A stretch of DNA of 28,794 nt, taken from contig CAJVZA010000018.1 in the NCBI GenBank assembly GCA_913009315.1, positions 1-28,794 on the forward strand. Direction: 5' to 3'. Origin of the DNA: an uncultured Hippea sp. (lineage in GTDB: Bacteria > Campylobacterota_A > Desulfurellia > JAADFJ01). This document shows positions 16,567 to 24,721 of the stretch, piece by piece (position 1 is the first letter of the stretch; each line of letters opens with the position of its first letter). The position numbers were made by a program, and so were the translations under genes. The notes beneath the pieces were generated by a model that saw only the letters and a list, made by a program, of their open reading frames with translations, did not search any database and was not told where the DNA came from.

Positions 16567-18285
16567 ATGTCAAAAAATTCCTTTCAACCGAGTTGGTATG
16601 AAGGCATATCGCCAAAGAATTCTTACAGATCTATTTTCAAGTGGGGGGCAAAAGATGAGTTCAAACACCCCAACAAAAGGCTTTATGAACTCATAAAAAA
16701 AACTTTTAACATGACGGACGAGGATTTCAAAAATCCGGAAGACATGGGTTTGGCGGAAGTTTCGTACGACATACCTGTTTCTTTGACAGCCGATCAAATT
16801 CAGTATCTTACCGGCATAGTTGGAAAAGAGAACGTGAAGTTAGACAACTACTCAAGGCTTGAAGTTGCTTACGGGAAAACCATGATAGATCTCATGAGAT
16901 TGAGAAAGGGAATAGTAGAAAATGTACCCGATATGGTTATACTGCCCCGAAACAAAAATGATATAAAAGATATAGTAAAATATTGCAATGAAGGGGAAAT
17001 ACCCATTTACGTTTTCGGAGGTGGCTCTTCAGTAACCAGAGGGTTTGAAGCTGTAAAAGGCGGCATTACCCTTGACATGGGAAAACACATGAACAAGATC
17101 ATAAAGTTTAGCGAAATAAATCAAACTATAACCGTCCAGCCGGGGATGTCGGGTCCTGAACTGGAAAAAGTCTTGAACAATGCACCTGAAATGTTCAAAG
17201 CCAAGAGAAGATACACCTGTGGTCATTTTCCACAATCCTTTGAATATTCTTCTGTTGGAGGATGGGTGGTAACAAGAGGAGCAGGGCAAAACTCCACGTA
17301 CTTCGGGAAGATAGAGGATATAGTTCTCGCTCAGGAGTATGAAACCCCGAGAGGTACCATAAAGACACAAGAATTTCCAGCTACTGCCACGGGCCCGGAT
17401 GTGGATCAGATAATGATGGGAAGCGAAGGGACGTTTGGGATACTCACGGAAGTCACATTGAAAGTGTTTAGATATATGCCCGGAAGCCGCAAAAAGTTCA
17501 GCTTTATTTTTAAAAATTGGCAAGATGCCATGAATGCGACGAGAGAGATAATGCAAGGGCAATTTGGATATCCATCCGTTTTTCGCCTTTCAGATCCTGA
17601 AGAAACGGATGTAGCCATGAAGCTTTATGGAGTTGAGAGCACTTTGATAGATAAGATAATAAGCGCGAGAGGGTATAAACCATTGCAAAGGTGTTTGCTT
17701 TTGGGCTTTGCCGAAGGAGAAAAAGGTTTTTCAAGGCATGTCAGGAAAGAAATAAAAAAGATATGCAGAAAGTACGGAGCTATGTACACAACCGGCTACA
17801 TCACTTCTTCCTGGGAGAAAGGAAGATTTAAGGATCCTTATATGAGGGAAGACCTCCAAGATTACGGTATCATGATAGATACTCTTGAATGCGCAGTTAA
17901 TTGGGAAAATATGGAAAAAGTCCATTCAGGGGTTAGAAAATTTTGTAAGAGCAGACCGAACACGATCGTTATGACTCATATATCTCATTTCTATCCTCAA
18001 GGTACAAATCTCTATTTCATCTTCATCGCAAAAATGGATTCGTTTGAAGAATACCTTGATTACCAGCATGGAATTCTCGATAGTATTCAAAAATATGGAG
18101 CTGCAATGAGCCACCACCATGGGATAGGGAAAATGACAGCTCCATGGCTTGAAGAACAGATAGGAAAAAACCAACTTGACTTGTACAAAGCGCTGAAAAA
18201 ATACTTTGACCCAAATAACATAATGAATCCCGGTGGTACGCTTGCCCTTGATCTTCCATTTGAAGAGAAGAGAAAAGTGGAATGA
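16567..18285 (+). CDS. FAD-binding oxidase, alkyl-dihydroxyacetonephosphate synthase-like
   Basis: VAO/PCMH-fold flavoprotein of 572 residues. FAD_binding_4 lies at about 120-290 with PIYVFGGGSSVTRG near 147-160, QPGMSGPELEKVL, and GSEGTFGILTEVTLKVF. The C-terminal FAD-oxidase domain ends with MSHHHGIGKM (HHH at 516-518) and DPNNIMNPGGTL. The triple histidine is characteristic of alkylglycerone-phosphate synthase, which swaps acyl-DHAP for a fatty alcohol in ether lipid synthesis. Here it sits in a glycerol operon, so it may act on glycerol-3-phosphate/DHAP derivatives or form ether lipids; the exact reaction is open. It begins 9 bp after the kinase. Confidence 0.82.
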   Translation: MSKNSFQPSWYEGISPKNSYRSIFKWGAKDEFKHPNKRLYELIKKTFNMTDEDFKNPEDMGLAEVSYDIPVSLTADQIQYLTGIVGKENVKLDNYSRLEVAYGKTMIDLMRLRKGIVENVPDMVILPRNKNDIKDIVKYCNEGEIPIYVFGGGSSVTRGFEAVKGGITLDMGKHMNKIIKFSEINQTITVQPGMSGPELEKVLNNAPEMFKAKRRYTCGHFPQSFEYSSVGGWVVTRGAGQNSTYFGKIEDIVLAQEYETPRGTIKTQEFPATATGPDVDQIMMGSEGTFGILTEVTLKVFRYMPGSRKKFSFIFKNWQDAMNATREIMQGQFGYPSVFRLSDPEETDVAMKLYGVESTLIDKIISARGYKPLQRCLLLGFAEGEKGFSRHVRKEIKKICRKYGAMYTTGYITSSWEKGRFKDPYMREDLQDYGIMIDTLECAVNWENMEKVHSGVRKFCKSRPNTIVMTHISHFYPQGTNLYFIFIAKMDSFEEYLDYQHGILDSIQKYGAAMSHHHGIGKMTAPWLEEQIGKNQLDLYKALKKYFDPNNIMNPGGTLALDLPFEEKRKVE

Positions 18286-18314
18286 ACAGTTGAAAAATCC
18301 GGAGGAGGTGTAGC

Positions 18315-19016
18315 TTGATACCTTTATACAAAGAAGCGGCGGAGAGTATAAAGTCGTTGATCATAAATGGAAAATGGAAAATCGGAGAGCGCATACCAGG
18401 GGATTTTCAGCTTATGAAAGATTACAACGTTAGCCGGGATACGATAAGAAAGGCGGTTCGTCTGCTTGTCGATGATGGATTCTTGATAAGAAGGCCCGGG
18501 AAGGGAACGTTCGTTTGCAGGAAGAGAAAGTCAGACTTTATGGAACAGTTGATCTCTTTTACCTCTGAGATGATTGTCAGGGGATATGTTCCATCCGCGA
18601 GATTGATAAATTTTGAAGAAATAAGAGCCCCAGCTGAAATTGCAGATAAACTGGACTGTGATCAAAAAGACAAGGTTTATTACGTAGAGAGAATAAGATA
18701 CGTCAACGATATACCTGTAGCCCATGAAAAATCCTACCTCTTAAAAAGTGTAGTTGGAAATCTTGAGAAGCAGGATATAGAAGATTCGATGTACGAATTT
18801 TTAGCATATAAGTTGGAAATAACCTTTACAAGGATGATTCAAGAAATAAAGCCCATGATCCTTGATACTAAATTGGCAAAACTCATGGGAATAGACATTA
18901 TGCCGGTTTTGAATTTAACACGAACTATTTTTACCGAAAAGGATAAACCCTTTTATTATCTATCTTTCATATTTAGAGGAGATATTTACTCCGTAAAAAA
19001 CGAATTAAAATTTTAG
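18315..19016 (+). CDS. GntR-family regulator (HutC/UTRA type)
   Basis: Residues 1-70 form a winged helix-turn-helix (IPLYKEAAESIKSLI ... NVSRDTIRKAVRLLVDDGFL ... RRPGKGTFV). Residues 80-230 form a UTRA effector-binding domain (VYYVERIRYVNDIPVAHEKS). It starts at TTG 18315 behind GGAGGAGG and closes the glycerol operon with a 29-bp gap, so it is probably an autoregulated repressor sensing a glycerol-derived metabolite. A candidate operator lies over the operon's -10 box. The last bases overlap the stop of a minus-strand frame. Confidence 0.92.
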   Translation: MIPLYKEAAESIKSLIINGKWKIGERIPGDFQLMKDYNVSRDTIRKAVRLLVDDGFLIRRPGKGTFVCRKRKSDFMEQLISFTSEMIVRGYVPSARLINFEEIRAPAEIADKLDCDQKDKVYYVERIRYVNDIPVAHEKSYLLKSVVGNLEKQDIEDSMYEFLAYKLEITFTRMIQEIKPMILDTKLAKLMGIDIMPVLNLTRTIFTEKDKPFYYLSFIFRGDIYSVKNELKF

Positions 19017-19165
19017 ACTCGTTTCATATCTTCCTCGTTGGGCACAAATGATACGTATTCTACTTTCCTGCCAATTTCTTCTCGATGATTGAGATAAAAC
19101 ACCAAACGCACTGCTATCGAGATTTTTCCATCCCCCTTTATTTCCACCTCGTAGGTGGAAATAGG
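19013..19165 (-). pseudogene. 5'-truncated gene fragment, convergent with the GntR gene
   Basis: The minus strand is open for 50 codons, ending EEDMKRV and TAA at 19013-19015. It reads like a real protein tail (SIAVRLVFYLNHREEIGRKV ... VSFVPNEED). The frame runs into a REP palindrome (19141-19161) and stops just beyond, with no start codon. A gene was probably truncated when the RAYT/REP unit inserted. I do not recognise the family. Confidence 0.45.
19141..19161. repeat. REP palindrome, outer left
   Basis: Same 21-nt palindrome as at 10953-10973 and 19951-19971 (arms TTTCCACCT / AGGTGGAAA), followed by TAGG. It marks the left border of the RAYT unit. Confidence 0.9.
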
Positions 19166-19219
19166 TTATTTTCCTTTACACCTCAACAATATTATGATAA
19201 TTTGTTTCCCGAGCCTCTG

Positions 19220-19240
19220 TTTCCACCTACGAGGTGGAAA
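19220..19240. repeat. REP palindrome directly upstream of the RAYT gene
   Basis: Same arms with the centre inverted relative to the other copies (TACGA rather than TCGTA). Followed by ACAGGAATAT, the 3' flank also found at the other copies. It ends 20 bp before the AAGGAGG of the transposase, so it would form a hairpin in the 5' untranslated region. Confidence 0.88.
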
Positions 19241-19275
19241 TATGGAAACAGGAATATAAAAAGGAGGGGGAAAAT

Positions 19276-19929
19276 ATGAGCATAAAAAGACAGCTTGTTG
19301 TTGGGAATCTTTATCATATTCTCACCAAAAGCATAGCAGGGTATCAGATATTCAGATTTGATACGGATTATGAGCGAATGTTGGAAATGATGCAGTATTA
19401 TACTTACGAAGATGTGTCGGTTAAGTTTTCCTATTATCATAAATTTAAGGACAATAAGCGCTCTAAAAATATTGTTGATTTTTCAAATTCGGATAAGCTT
19501 ATAGATATAATAGCCTATTGTTTGATGCCGACTCATATCCATTTTTTATTAACGCCTTTAAAAGAAAATGGTGTTTCCGTATATATGAAAAATTTGCTGA
19601 ACAGCTACACGCGCTATTTCAACACAAGAAACAACAGAAAAGGTCCTCTATGGCAAGGAAGATTTAAAAGTGTTTTGGTGGAAAATGACGAACAGCTTAT
19701 TCATTTGACAAGGTATATTCATCTAAATCCGACATCAAGCGGTATTAGTGATCGCCCAGAGGACTGGCAATATTCATCTTACAAGGAATTTATCAACAAA
19801 AGCGATAAACAGCTTTGCAATTTTCAAAATTATATCGATATGATCTCTGAAAGCTATAAAAAATTTGTGGAATCGCGAAAAGAATACCAAAAAGAACTAT
19901 CTATAATAAAGCATTTGATTCCAAAATGA
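19276..19929 (+). CDS. REP-associated tyrosine transposase (RAYT, Y1/HUH family)
   Basis: A 217-residue single-strand DNA transposase of the IS200/IS605-like Y1 group. The HUH motif is LMPTHIHFLL (H87, H89). The catalytic tyrosine is most likely Y114 (or Y111) in NSYTRYFN. Typical blocks follow: GPLWQGRFKSVLV, YIHLNPTSSG and WQYSSYKEF. The ATG at 19276 has AAGGAGG 8 nt upstream; an in-frame GTG at 19234 lies inside the REP palindrome and is unlikely. REP palindromes at 19141, 19220 and 19951 bracket the gene as expected for a RAYT with its own repeats. A fourth copy interrupts the CRISPR array at 10953. Confidence 0.93.
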   Translation: MSIKRQLVVGNLYHILTKSIAGYQIFRFDTDYERMLEMMQYYTYEDVSVKFSYYHKFKDNKRSKNIVDFSNSDKLIDIIAYCLMPTHIHFLLTPLKENGVSVYMKNLLNSYTRYFNTRNNRKGPLWQGRFKSVLVENDEQLIHLTRYIHLNPTSSGISDRPEDWQYSSYKEFINKSDKQLCNFQNYIDMISESYKKFVESRKEYQKELSIIKHLIPK

Positions 19930-19950
19930 TTTTTATTTATGAACCCTTTA

Positions 19951-19971
19951 TTTCCACCTCGTAGGTGGAAA
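19951..19971. repeat. REP palindrome, right border of the RAYT unit
   Basis: Same 21-nt palindrome (arms TTTCCACCT / AGGTGGAAA) followed by ACAGGAATAT, 22 bp after the transposase stop codon. It may double as the gene's transcription terminator, but there is no T-tract. Confidence 0.9.
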
Positions 19972-20144
19972 CAGGAATATTACCTCCTTAGACAAGTTTA
20001 GCATTTACCTTAACTGTTTGTATACAGAAGTGTAACAGGTTCTCATTATATTTGAGGTAATCAGGCGCGCAAAGTTTATAATAGAATTTTGTGTAAAATA
20101 GTATTATAATAATTTGCATTGCGATTTCTTTTTGGGAGGTTAAA

Positions 20145-20564
20145 GTGGGAAATAAGATAATCCAGCATATTCAAATTCGTTTCAGAGATATCGATGCAAT
20201 GGGTCATGTGAATAATGCTGTATATTTTACCTATTTCGAAATAGCGAGAGGCCGGCTTTTTAAAGACCTGTTTGGCTGGAATAATATGACGGAGTTGAAA
20301 GATCTGCCGATTATAGCTGCAAGCAACAGCTGTAATTATAGAAGGCCTCTTTTTATAGGAACGAATATTTCTGCCGAATGCTATGTTTCAAAGATAGGAA
20401 CAAAAAGTTTTACTATTACAACAAAGATTGTGGGTGATGACAAAACGGTGTATGCAGACGGAAAAAGCGTTGTTGTTTTTTATGACTATAAAAATAATAG
20501 ATCAATGGAAATTTCAAAACATTATAAAGAAGTGCTGGAACGGTTTCTTATCAACGATGAATAA
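20145..20564 (+). CDS. Acyl-CoA thioesterase, hotdog fold (4HBT)
   Basis: A 139-residue hotdog thioesterase that hydrolyses acyl-CoA thioesters. The family signature RFRDIDAMGHVNNAVYFTYF (about 11-30) contains the catalytic aspartate of the 4-hydroxybenzoyl-CoA thioesterase type (D in DAMGHVNN). A later YADGKSVVVFYD block closes the fold. It starts with GTG behind GGGAGG. It is the first gene of a five-gene run, and its last 8 bp overlap the start of the MetF gene. A possible promoter (TTGAGG 20052, TATAAT 20077, 19-bp spacer) lies upstream. Confidence 0.88.
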   Translation: MGNKIIQHIQIRFRDIDAMGHVNNAVYFTYFEIARGRLFKDLFGWNNMTELKDLPIIAASNSCNYRRPLFIGTNISAECYVSKIGTKSFTITTKIVGDDKTVYADGKSVVVFYDYKNNRSMEISKHYKEVLERFLINDE

Positions 20565-21441
20565 AAAATATAATCAGGAAGATTTACCGATCAGCATATC
20601 GCTTGAGATCAATCCTCCTGTTGATGCCGATTTTGAAAAGCTGAGAAAAAAGATAGATTCCGTTTCACGTTTTATAGATTTTGTAAATGTAACAAGTTGT
20701 CCTATGGGCAGATTAAGACCAAGTGCTATCGCTTCAGCCAATTTTATTCAGAATAAATGCGGCGTAAAAACCGTTGTTAATGTTACATGCAGAGATAACA
20801 ATTTGCTTGGTTTGGCATCCGACCTTCTCGGAGCAGATATATTGGGAATAAGAAATATACTTGCCGTTACCGGTGATCCTGCTCAGAGTCCGTCCGATTC
20901 GGTTTTTCAAACCGATGTTTTCAGGCTTATAAAACTTGCTGATGACATGAATGAAGGAAAGACATTTTCAGGTAGGATTGCCAGAAAAACAGCATTCAGA
21001 ATCGGCTGCGCTACACTCGTGCCTCCATCTGGCAGTCAGGGTATTTATAACCGACTGATGAGAAAATATGAATCCGGAGCGTCCTTCTGTATAACACAGC
21101 CGATTTATAGTGTTAACTCATTGGAAACATTTCTTGAAATAACCGAATCGATAAAAATTGATAAAATTATAGGACTTATGCCGCTTACAAACTTGAAAAT
21201 GGCAAAATATATAAGTAAAAATGTACCGGGTATTTATGTCCCCGATCAATTTCTGAGGGCATTGGAGCAGAACAAAGAGAGCGCTTATCAGATTGGAGTA
21301 GCTCAGATCAAAGAGATTATTGAAAAGGCAGGCAGCAGAGGGCTGCTGAGAAATATATCCGGTATCCACTTTATGTTTTATAGCAAAGGCGGCGAACTGC
21401 TGGACTGGGCAAAAAATTATTTGAGGAGTATGAATGTTTAA
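20557..21441 (+). CDS. metF: Methylenetetrahydrofolate reductase (MetF-type)
   Basis: A 294-residue flavoprotein of the MTHFR TIM-barrel family, reducing 5,10-methylene- to 5-methyl-tetrahydrofolate. Blocks visible: SLEINPPVDADFEKL, VNVTSCPMGRLRPSA, NVTCRDNNLLGLASDLLGA, ILAVTGDPAQ and FCITQPIY. Translation is taken from ATG 20557, within the end of the thioesterase gene (8-bp overlap); the frame is open further upstream but only antiparallel to real coding. It may serve methionine synthesis or a Wood-Ljungdahl-type one-carbon route; no other one-carbon genes are present to decide. Confidence 0.88.
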   Translation: MNKKYNQEDLPISISLEINPPVDADFEKLRKKIDSVSRFIDFVNVTSCPMGRLRPSAIASANFIQNKCGVKTVVNVTCRDNNLLGLASDLLGADILGIRNILAVTGDPAQSPSDSVFQTDVFRLIKLADDMNEGKTFSGRIARKTAFRIGCATLVPPSGSQGIYNRLMRKYESGASFCITQPIYSVNSLETFLEITESIKIDKIIGLMPLTNLKMAKYISKNVPGIYVPDQFLRALEQNKESAYQIGVAQIKEIIEKAGSRGLLRNISGIHFMFYSKGGELLDWAKNYLRSMNV

Positions 21442-21670
21442 TGATATGATATTGAGAATAATACGGAAAGATCCGTTTTTGCTTGAGGAAAAGATTAAGG
21501 AAACTGCAGAATATATTGTTATGCTTGAAAGGATTGCAGAAGAAAACGGTATTGCCATAGATGATGATGTATTGAGCGATTTAAAAAACAGACATTTTGA
21601 TGAGATAAAAGAGGACAAAAGGCGTTTTCTGATGCAGTTTATAGGTGAGATAATCAGGGAGGAGGGTTAA
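21434..21670 (+). CDS. Small hypothetical protein (78 aa)
   Basis: A charged, helix-rich protein (FLLEEKIKETAEYIVMLERI ... LKNRHFDEIKEDKRRFLMQF). It has GAGGAG 5 nt before its ATG and overlaps the MetF end by 8 bp; Dcd begins directly after its stop. The tight packing and good ribosome binding site support translation. I do not recognise the family; the heptad-like spacing of hydrophobic residues suggests helical packing. Confidence 0.65.
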   Translation: MFNDMILRIIRKDPFLLEEKIKETAEYIVMLERIAEENGIAIDDDVLSDLKNRHFDEIKEDKRRFLMQFIGEIIREEG

Positions 21671-22222
21671 TTGAGTATAAAAAACGATAGATGGATAATA
21701 GAGCAGGCGGAGAAAGGAATGATTGAGCCTTTTGCGGGCAGGCAGATAAGGAAGGGAGTGATAAGCTATGGTGTTTCGAGCTACGGCTATGATATGCGCA
21801 TTTCAGATGAATTTAAAATTTTTACCAACGTTAATAGTTCGATAGTTGACCCAAAACGGTTTTCAGCAAAAAATTATGTGGATTATCAGGGAGATGTTTG
21901 TATTATTCCTCCAAACAGCTTCGCACTCGCCAGAAGCATTGAATATTTTAAGATACCGAGAAAAGTATTGACGGTATGTCTCGGAAAGTCTACCTATGCA
22001 CGCTGCGGTATTATTGTTAATGTTACGCCGTTTGAACCTCAGTGGGAAGGCTATGTTACAATTGAGGTGTCCAATACTACGCCGCTGCCGGCAAAAATTT
22101 ATGCCAATGAAGGCATAGCACAGGTCTTGTTTTTTGAATCGGACGAAGAGTGTATGGTGAGTTATGCCGATAAAAAGGGTAAGTATCAGGGGCAGAAAGG
22201 AATAGTGCTGCCTAAATTATAG
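21671..22222 (+). CDS. dcd: dCTP deaminase
   Basis: A 183-residue trimeric deaminase of the dUTPase-like fold, converting dCTP to dUTP for thymidylate synthesis. The signature [16 protein letters not shown] is near residue 36, followed by [20 protein letters not shown] and [15 protein letters not shown], which hold the nucleotide-binding and catalytic glutamate residues. The start is TTG at 21671, immediately after the previous stop, with GGAGGG upstream. Whether it is mono- or bifunctional (with dUTPase activity) is not clear. Confidence 0.93.
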   Translation: MSIKNDRWIIEQAEKGMIEPFAGRQIRKGVISYGVSSYGYDMRISDEFKIFTNVNSSIVDPKRFSAKNYVDYQGDVCIIPPNSFALARSIEYFKIPRKVLTVCLGKSTYARCGIIVNVTPFEPQWEGYVTIEVSNTTPLPAKIYANEGIAQVLFFESDEECMVSYADKKGKYQGQKGIVLPKL

Positions 22223-22230
22223 GAGGATAG

Positions 22231-22956
22231 ATGTCGGGTCACAGCAAATGGAGCAATATAAAATATAAGAAGGCGGCGGAAGATGTCAAAAGAGGCAAAA
22301 TTTTTACCAAACTTATAAAAGAGATAACGATAGCCACGAGAATCGGCGGAAAAGATCCGGATTCTAATCCGCGTTTGAGAATTGCGATTGACAGAGCCAG
22401 GTCTGCTAATATGCCGAGAGACAATATAGATAGAGCTATAAAAAAAGGGTCTGGAGAGCTCGGAGGAGTTAAATTTGAAAATATCGTTTACGAAGGATAT
22501 GCCACGGCAGGTATTGCCGTGCTTGTTTTTGCAAATACCGACAATAAAAACAGAACTGCTTCAATCATAAGAAGTGCATTCAACAAATTTGGTGGAAATC
22601 TTGGAGAAACCGGATGCGTTAACTGGATGTTTGAACAAAAAGGAGTTATCTCATTTGACTTGAGTATCGATGAAGATAGTCTGATGGAAAAAGCTATAGA
22701 AGCCGGAGCGCTGGATATCAAAGAAAATAAAGAAAACAATTGTTACGATGTATATACCGATCCCAAGGAACTTTATAAAGTAGTCGGTGAATTGGAAAAA
22801 CAGGGTTTAAAATCTCAAGATGCGTTTCTTGATGAAATTCCTCAAACTAAAGTAGAACTAAGTGAAGAGGATAAGCAAAAGGTAAGAAAACTTGTTGAGA
22901 AGTTGGACGAACTTGATGATGTTGATGATGTTTATACCAACTGTGATCTTTATTGA
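22231..22956 (+). CDS. YebC/PmpR family protein
   Basis: Full-length 241-residue YebC. The conserved start SGHSKWSNIKYKKAAEDVKR, the GKDPDSNPRLR, NMPRDNIDRAIKKG and YEGYATAGIAVLV blocks and the C-terminal VEKLDELDDVDDVYTN are all present. Members have been described as DNA-binding regulators and, more recently, as factors acting on ribosomes stalled at proline-rich stretches. It lies 8 bp after dcd with GGAGG upstream. The usual partner ruvC is not adjacent. Confidence 0.95.
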   Translation: MSGHSKWSNIKYKKAAEDVKRGKIFTKLIKEITIATRIGGKDPDSNPRLRIAIDRARSANMPRDNIDRAIKKGSGELGGVKFENIVYEGYATAGIAVLVFANTDNKNRTASIIRSAFNKFGGNLGETGCVNWMFEQKGVISFDLSIDEDSLMEKAIEAGALDIKENKENNCYDVYTDPKELYKVVGELEKQGLKSQDAFLDEIPQTKVELSEEDKQKVRKLVEKLDELDDVDDVYTNCDLY

Positions 22957-22957
22957 T

Positions 22958-23057
22958 GGCACTTCTGCTAATCCAAGAACAATTTTCTTAAACCCGAATT
23001 AGTCTCCTCTTTTTTGTAAGTCCAAACAAGGGATTATCACCGGCTAATTAGGGTGCC
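22958..23057. repeat. Copy of the GGCACTTCTG palindromic element
   Basis: GGCACTTCTGCTAATCC at the left matches the terminal sequence of 143-330 with few changes, and GGCTAATTAGGGTGCC at the right is a partial inverted match. At about 100 bp it is a short or deleted copy. It starts 2 bp after the yebC stop. Confidence 0.55.
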
Positions 23058-23352
23058 AATTTAAATATCCTAAATTAATAGAGGCGTTTTTAACTCTTCC
23101 TGTGTATATAAATAAAGACCGATAAGCTTGATGACTTTGCGAGAAAACTCCCCCCTTTTTTTTATTGACAACACTCTAATTTCAATCAGAGATTGCTGTT
23201 GGCGCCTACAAAACAAGCAAAATGAAGCAACCTGATCAAGACCGCTGCAGTTTTATCGGCAGCAACAAAATAATAAAAGTTGTTGTGGGCAACTACCTCG
23301 TCTCGTCCGTTTTCTCGTTTTGCAAAAGACAGCTATAACCATGCGGGTAAAT
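23058..23352. other. Gene-free stretch between convergent operons
   Basis: No gene, tRNA or clear terminator seen in about 295 bp. A C- and T-rich tract at 23149-23164 is the only notable composition. Confidence 0.4.
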
Positions 23353-24321
23353 TTATAAATTATATTCAGACATCAGACTGTTCGCTTCTTTTGTCCTGCC
23401 CAAAGCTGCCAAGGCCGCAACCTTTCCTTTGATTACAATCTTATCTGTGCTGCTTTTCAAAATATTATCGAAGTGATTAAGTGCATCATCGAATTTTCCA
23501 AGATCAAGTTCTACAAATGCCAAGCTGAGCATGGCTGCACTATTTTTATCATCCATTTGCAGTATGTATTTATAAATCTTATATGCCTCATCAAGACGTT
23601 TATGATCTGCAAGCTGTGCCGCCAGATGCATCCAGCATAATTTGTCATCGCTTAATGAGCCGTCGATTGCAAGAAATGCAGCCTTAATTTGCTCATCGGC
23701 GTCGAAAAGATCAGGTGCCGTGTGAGATGGCATAAGGATATCAAAATGCCAGTTGAGCAGTCTTGTTGCAGAATTCAATAGCAGCTCCTTGTTTCCCACA
23801 GAAAGATCAACATTGGCAACAAACCAGTTATCCGTATCACTTCTCAATACAGTATGTCCGCTGAAAAGCAGCTTTTTGTCAAAATCGGCAAAACAGACTG
23901 ATCCCGGAGTATGTCCCGGAGTATGGATTGTTGTAATTTTGAAATCATTTAGATCAAATTGCTGACCATCTTCAATGATCTCCACTGTTATATCACTGCG
24001 GCGTTCTATTGTTTCTTTCATTCTAAAGTTTCCGAGTTTAGCCCATAAAAAATCGGATCTGTGTATATAAATGATTGGAGAACATTTTTCCAGAATATCA
24101 ACAAGACCGCCTATATTTTCGAAATGTCCATGCGTTAAAAATATCTTTTCTATCTTTTTTGTATCAAATTTTTCATCTATTTTACGAGAAATGTTGATAA
24201 GATTTCCCGCGTCTATCAAAGTTTTGCCTTCATCGAGCAGATAAACATTCGAGGAACTCGATTCTTCCTCTATCATCCATACGCTTGGCAAATCCTTTCT
24301 GAATTCCGATAAATCAATCAT
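23353..24321 (-). CDS. Metallo-beta-lactamase-fold protein with C-terminal TPRs and altered metal motif
   Basis: Residues 1-205 show the MBL fold: TLIDAGN, FLTHGHFENIGG (61-72), HTPGHTPGSVCF (133-144), LLFSGHTVL (151-159) and MPSHTAPD (197-204). The usual HxHxDH is HGHFEN here, so D68 is replaced by E and H69 by N, and the bridging aspartate is H156. Residues 220-320 carry tetratricopeptide-like helices (AYKIYKYILQMDDKNSAAML ... DDALNHFDNIL). Hydrolase activity is therefore uncertain. The gene begins 3 bp after the HisI-like gene and closes the operon. No close namesake comes to mind. Confidence 0.8.
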   Translation of the reverse strand: MIDLSEFRKDLPSVWMIEEESSSSNVYLLDEGKTLIDAGNLINISRKIDEKFDTKKIEKIFLTHGHFENIGGLVDILEKCSPIIYIHRSDFLWAKLGNFRMKETIERRSDITVEIIEDGQQFDLNDFKITTIHTPGHTPGSVCFADFDKKLLFSGHTVLRSDTDNWFVANVDLSVGNKELLLNSATRLLNWHFDILMPSHTAPDLFDADEQIKAAFLAIDGSLSDDKLCWMHLAAQLADHKRLDEAYKIYKYILQMDDKNSAAMLSLAFVELDLGKFDDALNHFDNILKSSTDKIVIKGKVAALAALGRTKEANSLMSEYNL

Positions 24322-24324
24322 ATA

Positions 24325-24717
24325 TTATCCTTTAAATATAAATTCCGGGTAAATTAAACGAGGATCAAATTCAGGTTTTTCGCTATTTTCCCAGTGTTTT
24401 CCGTTGAGTTTTCTATAAAAGCAGCCATGATATCCTTTGTGGCATGCACCTCCCGAGGGCTTCACAGATATAAGAAGGGCATCATTGTCGCAGTCAACTT
24501 TTATGTTTAACACCTTTTGAGTATGCCCCGAACTGTTTCCTTTTTTCCACGGTTTGAATTTGACGGGACTAAAATAGTGAATAAAGCCTGTTTCTAAGGT
24601 TTTAGCAAACGATTCTTTATCCATTTGAACAAGCATCAGAACATTCTTATCCTGATCCGTTATAACAACATCTATGAATCCGTCTTTCCATCTCAGGCTA
24701 TCTATTATCTCTTTCAT
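24325..24717 (-). CDS. HisI-like phosphoribosyl-AMP cyclohydrolase domain protein
   Basis: A 130-residue stand-alone PRA-CH domain. Features retained: LETGFIHYFS, WKKGNSSGHTQKVL, the Mg2+-binding DCDNDALLISV, and the Zn2+ cysteines in GGACHKGYHGCFYRKL. The usual arginine-rich SRSR before the tryptophan is replaced by SPVKFKP. In histidine synthesis HisI opens the ring of phosphoribosyl-AMP, but no other his gene is nearby; the neighbours are two MBL-fold proteins, spaced 3 and 4 bp. Either it is a detached HisI or the fold serves another purine- or pterin-like substrate. Confidence 0.8.
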   Translation of the reverse strand: MKEIIDSLRWKDGFIDVVITDQDKNVLMLVQMDKESFAKTLETGFIHYFSPVKFKPWKKGNSSGHTQKVLNIKVDCDNDALLISVKPSGGACHKGYHGCFYRKLNGKHWENSEKPEFDPRLIYPEFIFKG

Positions 24718-24721
24718 GCTG

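Noticed and set aside
20428-20556. Longer N-terminus for the MetF gene
   Set aside because: It would be a second frame over most of the thioesterase 3' half; the ATG at 20557 begins exactly where MetF similarity starts.
23058-23352. Possible small RNA or decayed gene
   Set aside because: No conserved motif, promoter-terminator pair or protein-like frame was seen.
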